Shown here in pieces: positions 25,160 through 32,586 of a stretch of 64,000 bases of DNA. The notes under the pieces were generated by a model that was not told where the DNA came from, did not search any database, and saw nothing but the letters and a program-made list of their open reading frames with translations. Source of the DNA: Aquibaculum sediminis (GTDB taxonomy: Bacteria > Pseudomonadota > Alphaproteobacteria > Kiloniellales > DSM-21159); contig NZ_JBFCVK010000003.1 in assembly GCF_040712085.1 (NCBI RefSeq), positions 310,001-374,000 on the forward strand, written 5' to 3'. Position 1 is the first letter of the stretch; the number at the start of each line of letters is the position of its first letter. The position numbers and the translations under genes are program-made.

Positions 25160-25966
25160 ATGAGGATAAGTGGTTTGTTTAAGGTATTAAAGGCAAGCTG
25201 GCGCTCGTTGTCAATAATGATGAGCGTGTTGGGAATACTGTGGTTTTGGCCAAACATTAGAGATTGGCCAATCGCTTATGGGTACGAATGGGGCAACATC
25301 CTTCCCCAACGCGAAACCGTTATGTGGTTGTTGCTCGCAGCGGCATTGTTATGGATTGTCTGGATTGACATACGGCCGCTCGTTCGTCCCTGGTGGAGAT
25401 CTTGGCGCGGGCCTTTGCGCATTAGTTTTCCCAATGAAGTAAATCTGCCGAATAAAGTAAGCATGAACAAAAAGGAGTGTATGGTATACTGTTCGGAGGA
25501 AAGCGATAAAACTATCAGATTTGTGAAATATCTCATCGGAATAGAAAATATAAGCAACACAAAATCCGTGAAAAATGTTAAAGTAATTATTAATTACATT
25601 TCGATGCCGGATAGTTTGCCGAACCACTATCTAAAAACAGAGTCAGGAGAGACGTCTGTGGATATTTCTCCTGGTATGATATCATATTTTGAATTGGGTT
25701 CTGGAATAACCAACAACATCCCATATTACATATATGAATCAACAGCACAAACAATTAAACATATATCCAAAACATATGATGGTGGCGGGTTTGTTGTGCC
25801 AGGAACCAATAGCAAGAATGAAATAAAATTGCTGCCAAACGACGGTTATAAACTGGTTGTTGGTGTGTATGCTGATGACGAACGGGCGCTATTCGAAGAA
25901 TTTCAAATAGATGCACGGAGTGAGGTTACGGTAACATATATCGGTCAAGCAGAATTTCCACAGTAA
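25160..25966 (+). CDS. Low-GC membrane-anchored protein of unknown function
   Basis: A 268-residue protein I do not recognise. Two hydrophobic segments lie near the N-terminus (about residues 17-30 and 55-72, the second being VMWLLLAAALLWIVWI), with a predicted soluble, beta-rich domain after about residue 90. Codon use is AT-rich (many ATA, AAA, TTA) and unlike every neighbour, so the gene looks horizontally acquired. No Shine-Dalgarno sequence is visible before ATG 25160. It stands where a HigB toxin would be expected, directly upstream of a HigA-like gene, but has no RelE/HigB features. A phage- or defence-related role is possible, without direct support. Confidence 0.75.
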   Translation: MRISGLFKVLKASWRSLSIMMSVLGILWFWPNIRDWPIAYGYEWGNILPQRETVMWLLLAAALLWIVWIDIRPLVRPWWRSWRGPLRISFPNEVNLPNKVSMNKKECMVYCSEESDKTIRFVKYLIGIENISNTKSVKNVKVIINYISMPDSLPNHYLKTESGETSVDISPGMISYFELGSGITNNIPYYIYESTAQTIKHISKTYDGGGFVVPGTNSKNEIKLLPNDGYKLVVGVYADDERALFEEFQIDARSEVTVTYIGQAEFPQ

Positions 25967-25981
25967 AGCGTGGTGGCTAGA

Positions 25982-26350
25982 ATGATAAAGGCAATGAGCA
26001 TCAAGCGTGAGGATGTGGACAAGGGCGTCGTGGATGTCTCCGACGTTGCGACGGGGCATCGGTTGCCGCCGGTTCATCCCGGCGAGATCCTGCGCGATGA
26101 CTTCCTGGTCCCGATTAAGGTGACGGCCTACGAACTGGCCAATGCAATCAGGGTACCCCGCTCGCGCGCCAGCGATATCGTGCGCGGACGCCGGGCGATT
26201 ACGACCGACACGGCCTTGCGTCTCGCGCGCTACTTCGGCACCACACCGGAGTTTTGGCTGACTCTGCAGGCGCGCTATGAACTGGATGTCGCAGAGCGCG
26301 ACCTGCGCAAAAGGATCGAAGAAGAGGTTTCGCCGCGCACGGCGGCTTGA
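25982..26350 (+). CDS. higA: HigA-family antitoxin-like DNA-binding protein (orphan)
   Basis: A 122-residue XRE-type helix-turn-helix protein. The HigA signature HPGEILRDDFLVP is followed by ELANAIRVPRSRASDIVRGRRAITTDTALRLARYFGTTPEFWL, the DNA-binding region (given here as the family landmark). No HigB toxin gene lies on either side, so the antitoxin seems to be orphaned or to serve as a stand-alone regulator. ATG 25982 has GGTGG upstream; a GTG at 25970 and an ATG at 25994 are alternatives. GC content returns to the local norm here, unlike the preceding gene. Confidence 0.85.
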   Translation: MIKAMSIKREDVDKGVVDVSDVATGHRLPPVHPGEILRDDFLVPIKVTAYELANAIRVPRSRASDIVRGRRAITTDTALRLARYFGTTPEFWLTLQARYELDVAERDLRKRIEEEVSPRTAA

Positions 26351-26400
26351 GCGGCAGAGGCGCCTGCCGGCAACCAACCAGCTTATGAAAGGACCTGCCT

Positions 26401-27006
26401 GTGGCCGAAGCCGCGCCGCGTGCCTGGCAACGCATGCTTTCGGGGCGTCGCCTCGACCTGCTCGATCCCTCGCCGCTCGACGTGGAGATCGAGGACATCG
26501 CCCATGGGCTGTCGCGGGTGGCGCGCTGGAACGGGCAGACCGAGGGCGACTGGGCCTTCTCCGTGGCGCAGCACTGCCTGCTGGTGGAGGAATTGGCGGT
26601 TCGCTTGTCGCCGGGACTGCCGCTGCCGTGGCGCCTGGCAGCGCTGCTGCACGACGCGCCGGAGTATGTGGTGGGCGATTTGATCTCGCCCTTCAAGGCG
26701 GCTGTCGGACTGGATTACAAGGCGCTGGAGCAACGGCTTTTCTCGGCGATCCTGCTGCGCTTTTCCCTGCCGGCCAGCTTGCCGGCGACGGTCGTGCGCC
26801 TGATCAAGCGCTGCGATCACGCCGCCGCCTATCTGGAAGCGACGCAGCTCGCCGGGTTCGGCGAACAGGAGGCCCGGCGCCTCTTCAAGCGCCCGCGCGG
26901 TCTCAGTCTCGATCGCACCCAGTTTCCCTTGCAGCCCCTGCCGCCCGGCGAGGCGAAAGCGGCCTATCTGGCCCGTTTCGAGGCCCTCAATCAGAGCCCT
27001 GCGTGA
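26401..27006 (+). CDS. HD-domain phosphohydrolase (YfbR-like)
   Basis: A 201-residue HD-superfamily protein. The metal ligands appear as His in SVAQHCLLV, the HD pair in LLHDAPEYVVGD, and Asp in IKRCDHAAAYLEA. The pattern resembles YfbR-type 5'-nucleotidases and uncharacterised relatives of phage and bacterial origin. GTG 26401 follows AAAGGA. Its 3' end overlaps the end of the convergent small gene by 20 bases. The substrate is probably a nucleotide, by family only. Confidence 0.87.
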   Translation: MAEAAPRAWQRMLSGRRLDLLDPSPLDVEIEDIAHGLSRVARWNGQTEGDWAFSVAQHCLLVEELAVRLSPGLPLPWRLAALLHDAPEYVVGDLISPFKAAVGLDYKALEQRLFSAILLRFSLPASLPATVVRLIKRCDHAAAYLEATQLAGFGEQEARRLFKRPRGLSLDRTQFPLQPLPPGEAKAAYLARFEALNQSPA

Positions 27007-27319
27007 GATTTGCCCTGTGTCGCGCGCGTCGGCCACGCCGGCGGCCGGTTGGCAGCGGCCCGCTTTGGGCAGCCTGGCGCAGCAGTTCGGCCAGGCGGCC
27101 GCAAGCATCGGCGGGAGTTTCGCCGTCAGTGGAAGCGTAGCGCTGCAGCAGGCGTGCGGCCGCTGCCGCGCTGTCGCCGCCGACCGGCAGTCGCAGACTC
27201 CAGGCGAGGAAGAGGTCTTCGGCCGGGCCGGGGAAGTCCGCGCCCATGGCGAAGGCTTCGCCGATCAAGCCGCCCGGGTCGTCCGGGTGATGCAGGGGGG
27301 AGGCGTAGTGCAGGCTCAT
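26987..27319 (-). CDS. Small conserved-looking protein coupled to a methyltransferase gene
   Basis: A 110-residue protein of unknown function starting MSLHYASPLHHPDD. The first 75 residues read as a compact helical domain (GLIGEAFAMGADFPGPAEDLFLAWSLRL region); the tail is arginine-rich. It starts five bases after the stop of the upstream methyltransferase gene on the same strand, which suggests coupled translation. It ends tail-to-tail within the HD gene, overlapping it by 20 bases. No motif tells its function. Confidence 0.6.
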   Translation of the reverse strand: MSLHYASPLHHPDDPGGLIGEAFAMGADFPGPAEDLFLAWSLRLPVGGDSAAAAARLLQRYASTDGETPADACGRLAELLRQAAQSGPLPTGRRRGRRARHRANLTQGSD

Positions 27320-27323
27320 AGCG

Positions 27324-28019
27324 TCACGCACACGGTCGCAGCAGGTTGACGCGCATGGGCTGGCTGAAGCGATAGCCCTTGTCGTCGCGTTCGCCCAAAG
27401 CCTCGAAGGCTGCGCGCATGCTCTCCTCCCGCTCCTGAAACAGCCGCTGCCGGCTGGGGTCGACGGCCTCCATCTTCTCGCGGAAGTCAGCGAAGCCGCC
27501 GTAGCGCACCGGCGCGTCGTAGCGTAGCTCGCAAAGTTCGTCGAAGCTTTCTCCCACAGCGCCGCGCAGCCGCGCGTAGGCGACGCGCCGTACCTCGGTT
27601 TCGTCGTCGATCGGCTGTGCCAGGGTGAAATGCGCCCCTTCGGCCAGCGGCTCGGCCACGTAGAGCAGGCCGTCCGGCCGCAGCACACGGCGCGCCTCCA
27701 GAAGGGCCTGCGCCATGGCATCGAGGTGCAGGTGATGCAGGGCGTTGAAGTAGAGCAGCAGATCGAAGCGCGCGGCCGGGAAGGCCAGGGCCTCGCCGCG
27801 TCCGGCCATGAAACGCAAGCCCTCGTGCGGCTCGCCCGCCAGGGCGCGCTCGAGCTGGGGCAATGCCGCTTCGAGGCCGATGCCCTCGCGCAGCCCGCGG
27901 CGCAAGAGCGCGCGCAGGAGGCTGCCGTCGCCGCAGCCGATGTCCAGGGCGCTCTTGCCGCCGGGGTCCAGCAGCGAGGTCAGCACCTCGAGATGTTTGC
28001 GTTGGCGCAGCGCTGCCAT
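27324..28019 (-). CDS. Class I SAM-dependent methyltransferase
   Basis: A 231-residue protein with motif I ALDIGCGDGSLLRAL, the acidic end of strand 2 in GIGLEA, and motif IV LLLYFNALHHLH, all of the Rossmann-like SAM-binding fold. The acceptor substrate is not predictable, although proteins of this size methylate small molecules. The ATG at 28019 faces away from the divergent dehydratase gene; GCCATG spacing gives only a weak ribosome binding site. It is followed by a small coupled gene. Confidence 0.88.
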   Translation of the reverse strand: MAALRQRKHLEVLTSLLDPGGKSALDIGCGDGSLLRALLRRGLREGIGLEAALPQLERALAGEPHEGLRFMAGRGEALAFPAARFDLLLYFNALHHLHLDAMAQALLEARRVLRPDGLLYVAEPLAEGAHFTLAQPIDDETEVRRVAYARLRGAVGESFDELCELRYDAPVRYGGFADFREKMEAVDPSRQRLFQEREESMRAAFEALGERDDKGYRFSQPMRVNLLRPCA

Positions 28020-28114
28020 GGGTTACACTCCGGCTATCACCACAAGGGTTCCATTGCCGGCCCGCGTGCGCAAGGCGAACGCGCCGGCGCCGGACTGAAG
28101 CGGCGGAGGCGTGC

Positions 28115-28957
28115 GTGCAGGAGATCACGGACTGGATCGGGCGGAGTGAAACGCGCAAGGAGCGCCTGGAGGTGGCGCGCGCCGAGGCCCTGCGCGTCAC
28201 GCTGGAAAGCCGCGACCCGCCCTGCGCGCCGGGCCAGGCGCTGCCGGAACTCTGGCACTGGGCCTACTTCTGGGACTATGCCGCGCTGTCGCGACTGGGT
28301 GAGGATGGCCACGCCGAGAAGGGCGGTTTCCTGCCCCCCGTGGACCTGCCGCGGCGGATGTGGGCCGGCAGCCGCCTGACCTGGCGGGCGCCGCTGCGGC
28401 TCGACAGCGAGGTGCGGCGCCACTCCACCATTGCCGCCATCGAGGAGAAGCAGGGCCGCTCCGGGCCACTGGTGTTCGTCACGCTGCGTCATGTGCTGGA
28501 GGGCCCGGAGGGACCGGCCCTGGAGGAAGAGCACGACATCGTTTATCGCGAGGCCCCGGCAGAGGTCCAGGCCGCGGCAAGCGGTCCGGGCGAGCCGGCG
28601 CCCGAGGGGGCCTGGCACCGCAGCCTGCAGCCGGATCCCGTGCTGCTGTTCCGCTATTCGGCACTGACCTTCAACGGCCATCGCATCCACTACGACCAAC
28701 CCTATGTGACCGGCACCGAGGGCTATCCAGGCCTGATCGTGCATGGTCCCTTGCTGGCCACCTTGATGGTGGATCTGGCACGGCGCAAAGCACCGGAGCG
28801 GCATTTGACGACCTTCCGCTTTCGCGCGCTGCGCCCCGTCTTCTGCGGTGAGGTCATCGCCGTGGGCGGTCAGCCTGATGAAGAGGGGGCTGACCTCTGG
28901 GTGACGGGACCTGATAGCGGGCTCTGCATGCGCGGGCGGGTGACCTTCGCCGCTTGA
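28115..28957 (+). CDS. MaoC-like acyl-CoA (thioester) dehydratase, mesaconyl-C4-CoA hydratase type
   Basis: A 280-residue double hot-dog protein. The C-terminal half carries FNGHRIHYDQPYV and GLIVHGPLL, the active-site Asp/His helix of the MaoC/HTD2 group. The N-terminal half is a degenerate copy. Relatives hydrate mesaconyl-C4-CoA or dehydrate 3-hydroxyacyl thioesters. GTG 28115 follows GGAGG at about six bases; the long open frame upstream is arginine-rich noise. It is divergent from the methyltransferase. The pathway is not shown by its neighbours. Confidence 0.82.
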   Translation: MQEITDWIGRSETRKERLEVARAEALRVTLESRDPPCAPGQALPELWHWAYFWDYAALSRLGEDGHAEKGGFLPPVDLPRRMWAGSRLTWRAPLRLDSEVRRHSTIAAIEEKQGRSGPLVFVTLRHVLEGPEGPALEEEHDIVYREAPAEVQAAASGPGEPAPEGAWHRSLQPDPVLLFRYSALTFNGHRIHYDQPYVTGTEGYPGLIVHGPLLATLMVDLARRKAPERHLTTFRFRALRPVFCGEVIAVGGQPDEEGADLWVTGPDSGLCMRGRVTFAA

Positions 28958-28986
28958 GCGGCGGCGAAGGCTGGAGTCCTATCCGC

Positions 28987-29241
28987 TCAGCGGGCCTCGC
29001 CGCTCACCGGGTCGATGTCGACGCGCACCTCACGATTGTCGTCGGTGCGATACTCGATTTCCCAGACGCCGTCATCCCACTCGATATCCTCGAAGTGGCT
29101 GAAACCGGACTCCTGCTCCAGGGTCTCGAGTATCTGCGACAGCGGCATGGCATCGGTCGGCGGCGGCGGATCGGCCAGGGCCGGGGCCACAAAACCAAGT
29201 GCCAGGGCGAAAGTGGCGGTGGCGATCGGAAGCTTGTACAA
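28987..29241 (-). CDS. PepSY-domain small exported protein
   Basis: An 84-residue protein with a Sec signal peptide (MYKLPIATATFALALGFVAP, cleavage after ALA) and a PepSY-type domain ending EVRVDIDPVSGEAR. PepSY domains are thought to bind or inhibit peptidases or act in periplasmic sensing. It lies tail-to-tail with the dehydratase gene and head-to-head with the exported isoaspartyl methyltransferase gene. Its role is unknown. Confidence 0.85.
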   Translation of the reverse strand: MYKLPIATATFALALGFVAPALADPPPPTDAMPLSQILETLEQESGFSHFEDIEWDDGVWEIEYRTDDNREVRVDIDPVSGEAR

Positions 29242-29393
29242 AACGTCGTCTTCCTACTGTTTGAATCGGGCATTTTACGTGGGGTGGACGCTGGCATCTG
29301 CAAGTCGGCGCGCCCTGGGGCCTGGGCGCCGGGCCATCTTTGCGACATAGCCGTCTTTGCGCCATAGTGGAGCGGTCCCAGCGGAGTGTGCTC

Positions 29394-30140
29394 ATGGCGT
29401 CCCTGCTGCCGCGTTTCCTGCTCGTCCTGTTGCTGGTCCTGGCCGGCAGCACCTCGATCGCCCAGGCGCCTGAGCGGGAGGCGGAGCGCGAGGCCATGGT
29501 GGCGGCGCTCCAGTTCCAGGCCCGGATCGCTGCGTCGGAAACCGGCGAGCCGCGCCTGAACACCGACGTGCTGCAGGCGATGCGTCGGGTGCCGCGCCAT
29601 GCCTTCCTGCCCGATGCCCTGCAGCCGGCGGCCTATATGGACACGCCCTTGCCGGTGCTGCCGGGCGCCACCGTCTCCCAGCCCTACATCGTGGCCCTGA
29701 TGCTGCATCTGGCGGCCCTGGAGCCGGCGCAAGAGGCCCTGGTGGTGGGCGTGGGTGCGGGCTACCTCACCGCCTTGCTGGCGGAGATGGACCAGTCGGT
29801 GCGGGCGATGGAGTACGAGGCGGAGATCGCGGCCTATGCCCAGGAGATGTTCGATGAGTTGGGCTACGACGCCATCGACCTGCGAGAAGGCGACGGCTAC
29901 TACGGCTGGCCGGAGCGCGTGCGGCGCTTCGATGCCATCGTCGTGCGCCTGGCGATCCCCGACATCCCGCCGATGCTGACCGCGCAGCTGGCCCCGGGCG
30001 GGCGCTTGGTGGCCCCGGTGGGCCAGCCGGACGGCCAACAGTGGCTGACGGTGGTGGAGCGCGACGCCGAGGGTCGCCTGCACAGCAGGCGGGTTCTCGA
30101 AGTGCGCTTCACCCCGCTGCCGGGCGGCATCCGGCTATAG
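29394..30140 (+). CDS. pcm: Protein-L-isoaspartate O-methyltransferase homologue with a signal peptide
   Basis: A 248-residue PCMT-family protein. After an N-terminal Sec signal (MASLLPRFLLVLLLVLAG, cleavage after AQA) come the family segments VPRHAFLPDAL, TVSQPYIVALML and the SAM-binding VVGVGAGYLTALLA. The family repairs isoaspartyl residues in damaged proteins using SAM. The apparent export is odd, because SAM is not known to be available in the periplasm. The signal might instead be an anchor. ATG 29394 was chosen because the leader begins there. It is divergent from the PepSY gene. Confidence 0.85.
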   Translation: MASLLPRFLLVLLLVLAGSTSIAQAPEREAEREAMVAALQFQARIAASETGEPRLNTDVLQAMRRVPRHAFLPDALQPAAYMDTPLPVLPGATVSQPYIVALMLHLAALEPAQEALVVGVGAGYLTALLAEMDQSVRAMEYEAEIAAYAQEMFDELGYDAIDLREGDGYYGWPERVRRFDAIVVRLAIPDIPPMLTAQLAPGGRLVAPVGQPDGQQWLTVVERDAEGRLHSRRVLEVRFTPLPGGIRL

Positions 30141-30178
30141 GTCTCTTGTTGCCGGAAGCCGTCCCGTAGCGAGTCAAC

Positions 30179-30985
30179 TCAGGCCTGATCGAAGATCAGT
30201 CGGTCGAGGCCGCGGATCAGGCCGGTGACGCCGGAGACCTTGCGGGCCGCCAGCAGGGTGCCGTCGGCATAGACCGAGGCATCGGTGCCGGCGTCGTGCT
30301 TCAAGACCAGCCGTGCGCCGGGAACGGTGAAGAGGGCATCCACCGAGGCGGTGTAGCTGGGCAGGCGCACGGCGTGCACCTGAACGCCGTTGACTGAACC
30401 GCCGCGGGTCTCCGACGGGCCGATGATCTCCTCGATCGGATAGTCGAGCTGGGGCTTGCGCACGTCGCCCAGGCGCTCGGCCAGCTCGCGCGCGGTGCCG
30501 CTGGGGGAATCGGGCTTGGCGGCCTTGGCGTAGTCGATCACCTCGAAGTGCGGGATGTGGCGCGCGGCGATCATCGCGAAGTGGGAGAGCAGGGCCGCCG
30601 TGATGGCGAAGTTGCCCGAGGCCACCACGCCCTTGCCGGCCTTGCGTGCTGCGGCATCCAGTTCGGTGTAGTCGTCGGCGGTAAGGCCCGAGGTGCCGAT
30701 CACCACGGCCGTGCCCCGCTCCAGCGCGGCGAGAGCATTGGCCTTCACCACCGAGGGGTGGGTGTAGTCGATCAGCACGTCGGCCGGCGCCGCATCCAGG
30801 GCCTCTTCCACCGAGGCACTGATCCGAACGTCGGCGGGCTTGCGGCCCACCACCGTGCCCAGATCCTCGCCCGCCGCGTTGCGCGCCACGGCGCCGGTCA
30901 CCTGAAAATCGGAGGCCGCCAGGGCGGCGCTGGCAATCGCCCGGCCGGTCCAGCCTGTGGCGCCCGCAATGCAGAGTCTCGTCAT
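30179..30985 (-). CDS. dapB: DapB-like dihydrodipicolinate reductase, divergent active site
   Basis: A 268-residue protein with the N-terminal NAD(P)H fold (IAGATGWTGRAI), VLIDYTHPSVV and the C-terminal DapB domain. The usual EAHHRHK-x-DAPSGTA active-site stretch reads DYAKAAKPDSPSGTA: the lysine and the loop are kept, but both catalytic histidines are replaced by Ala and Lys. It may therefore be a paralogue with another reaction rather than the lysine-pathway enzyme. ATG 30985 was chosen to match the usual MTR start; ATG 30991 is two codons upstream. It is divergent from the class III aminotransferase gene. Confidence 0.85.
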   Translation of the reverse strand: MTRLCIAGATGWTGRAIASAALAASDFQVTGAVARNAAGEDLGTVVGRKPADVRISASVEEALDAAPADVLIDYTHPSVVKANALAALERGTAVVIGTSGLTADDYTELDAAARKAGKGVVASGNFAITAALLSHFAMIAARHIPHFEVIDYAKAAKPDSPSGTARELAERLGDVRKPQLDYPIEEIIGPSETRGGSVNGVQVHAVRLPSYTASVDALFTVPGARLVLKHDAGTDASVYADGTLLAARKVSGVTGLIRGLDRLIFDQA

Positions 30986-31102
30986 GTGCATAGCTTCCTT
31001 CTGTCGTTCCGCTAATCGCTTGAGTGCGATCCCGGCACGGGTATAGCTTCTAAACCACGGAATGAAACCGTCGACATCCGACATCTGAAGCTGGAGCCCG
31101 TT

Positions 31103-32491
31103 ATGGCCGTGCGCCCGAATTCCCCCGCCGCCAAGGACATCGCCTACGTCCTGCACCCCTACACCAATGCCCGCCGCCACGAGGAGACCGGCCCGATGAT
31201 CATCGGGCGTGGCGAGGGCGTGCATGTCTATGACGACCAGGGCAAGGAATACATCGAGGGGCTGGCCGGCCTCTGGAGCGTGGCCGTGGGCTTTGGCGAG
31301 CAGCGCCTGGTGGACGCCGCGGCAAAGCAGATGCAGCAGCTGCCCTACTACCACTCCTTCGCTCACAAGTCGCACGAGCCCTCTATCCTGCTGGCCGAGA
31401 AGCTGCTCGAGATCGCGCCGCGCGACTTCTCCAAGGTGTTCTTCACGAACTCCGGTTCGGAGGCCAACGACACCGTCATCAAGCTGCTCTGGTTCTACAA
31501 CAACGCGAAGGGCCGTCCGGAGAAGAAGAAGTTCATCAGCCGGATCAAGGCCTACCACGGCATCACCCTGGCCTCTGCGAGCCTGACCGGCCTGCCGGCG
31601 AACCAGAAGGGTTTCGACCTGCCGCTGGATCGCTTCGTGCACACGGCCTGCCCGCACCACTACCGCTTCGCCTGGGAAGGTGAGAGCGAGGAGGAGTTCG
31701 CCAGCCGCCTGGCCGGCCAGCTCGAGGATCTGATCCTGCGTGAGGGGCCCGAGACCATCGCCGCCTTCATCGGCGAACCGGTGATGGGCGCCGGCGGCGT
31801 CATCGTGCCGCCGCGCACGTACTGGGAGAAGGTCCAGAAGGTGCTGCGCAAGTACGACATCCTGCTGGTGGCCGACGAGGTCATCAACGGCTTCGGGCGG
31901 ACCGGCAACCTCTGGGCTTGCCAGACCTATGACATCAAGCCCGACGTGCTGGTGACCTCGAAGCAGCTCACCAGCTCCTACATGCCGCTGGCCGCGATCA
32001 TGATCACCGACGAGATCTACCAGGGCGTCGCGGACTACACGAAGGAGCTTGGCACCTTCGGCCACGGCTACACCACCAGTGCGCATCCGGTGGCCACGGC
32101 CGTCGGGCTCGAGAACATCAAGATCATCGAGGAGCGCAAGCTGATCGAGCATGCCGCGGCCGTGGCCCCGCGCTTCCAGGAGGGCCTGCGCCGTTTCGCC
32201 GACCACCCGCTGGTAGGTGAGGTGCGTGGCGTCGGCCTGATCGCCGCCATCGAGCTGGTGTCCGACAAGAAGACCAAGGCCGGTTTCGAGCCGGTGGGCT
32301 CCGTCGGCCTGCATCTCTTCGAGCGCTGCCAGGAGCACGGTCTGATCCTGCGCAACCTCGGCGACGCCATCGCCTTCTGCCCGCCGCTGATCATCAGCGA
32401 GCAGGAGATCGATCAGTTGCTGGAGCGTTTCGGCCAGGCTCTGGACGACACCCTGCAGTGGGTGCAGAGCCGCAGCGCCGCCGCCGAGTAA
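31103..32491 (+). CDS. Class III aminotransferase (putrescine/omega-amino acid:pyruvate type)
   Basis: A 462-residue PLP enzyme with FFTNSGSEANDT, KAYHGITLASASLTG, the cofactor aspartate in LLVADEVINGFGRTG and the Schiff-base lysine in VLVTSKQLTSSYMPL. The pattern is that of omega-amino acid:pyruvate aminotransferases, such as SpuC (putrescine), taurine- and beta-alanine-pyruvate enzymes. The nearby polyamine-type ABC transporters favour putrescine or a related diamine, but this is inference from context. A 13-base terminator hairpin follows, so it is transcribed separately from ALA synthase. Confidence 0.88.
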   Translation: MAVRPNSPAAKDIAYVLHPYTNARRHEETGPMIIGRGEGVHVYDDQGKEYIEGLAGLWSVAVGFGEQRLVDAAAKQMQQLPYYHSFAHKSHEPSILLAEKLLEIAPRDFSKVFFTNSGSEANDTVIKLLWFYNNAKGRPEKKKFISRIKAYHGITLASASLTGLPANQKGFDLPLDRFVHTACPHHYRFAWEGESEEEFASRLAGQLEDLILREGPETIAAFIGEPVMGAGGVIVPPRTYWEKVQKVLRKYDILLVADEVINGFGRTGNLWACQTYDIKPDVLVTSKQLTSSYMPLAAIMITDEIYQGVADYTKELGTFGHGYTTSAHPVATAVGLENIKIIEERKLIEHAAAVAPRFQEGLRRFADHPLVGEVRGVGLIAAIELVSDKKTKAGFEPVGSVGLHLFERCQEHGLILRNLGDAIAFCPPLIISEQEIDQLLERFGQALDDTLQWVQSRSAAAE

Positions 32492-32507
32492 AACACGGCA
32501 GACTTAT

Positions 32508-32538
32508 GCAGGCCGGGAAGGGGGGCTTCCCGGCCTGC
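32508..32538 (+). terminator. Hairpin terminator after the aminotransferase gene
   Basis: GCAGGCCGGGAAG (32508-32520) pairs perfectly with 32526-32538 over 13 bases, with a GGGGG loop. A short GGTTTCCC follows rather than a clean T tract. It lies 17 bases after the aminotransferase stop codon. Confidence 0.7.
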
Positions 32539-32586
32539 AGGTTTCCCTGACTTGCGTTCCCTGTGCTTGCGCGGCAGCTTGCCCCC

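Noticed and set aside
25160..25966. HigB-type toxin upstream of the HigA-like gene
   Set aside because: The protein is far too long, has membrane segments and no RelE/HigB motif.
30991..32338. Extension of the dapB frame upstream to 32338
   Set aside because: It runs antisense to the class III aminotransferase gene; the DapB fold starts at 30985.
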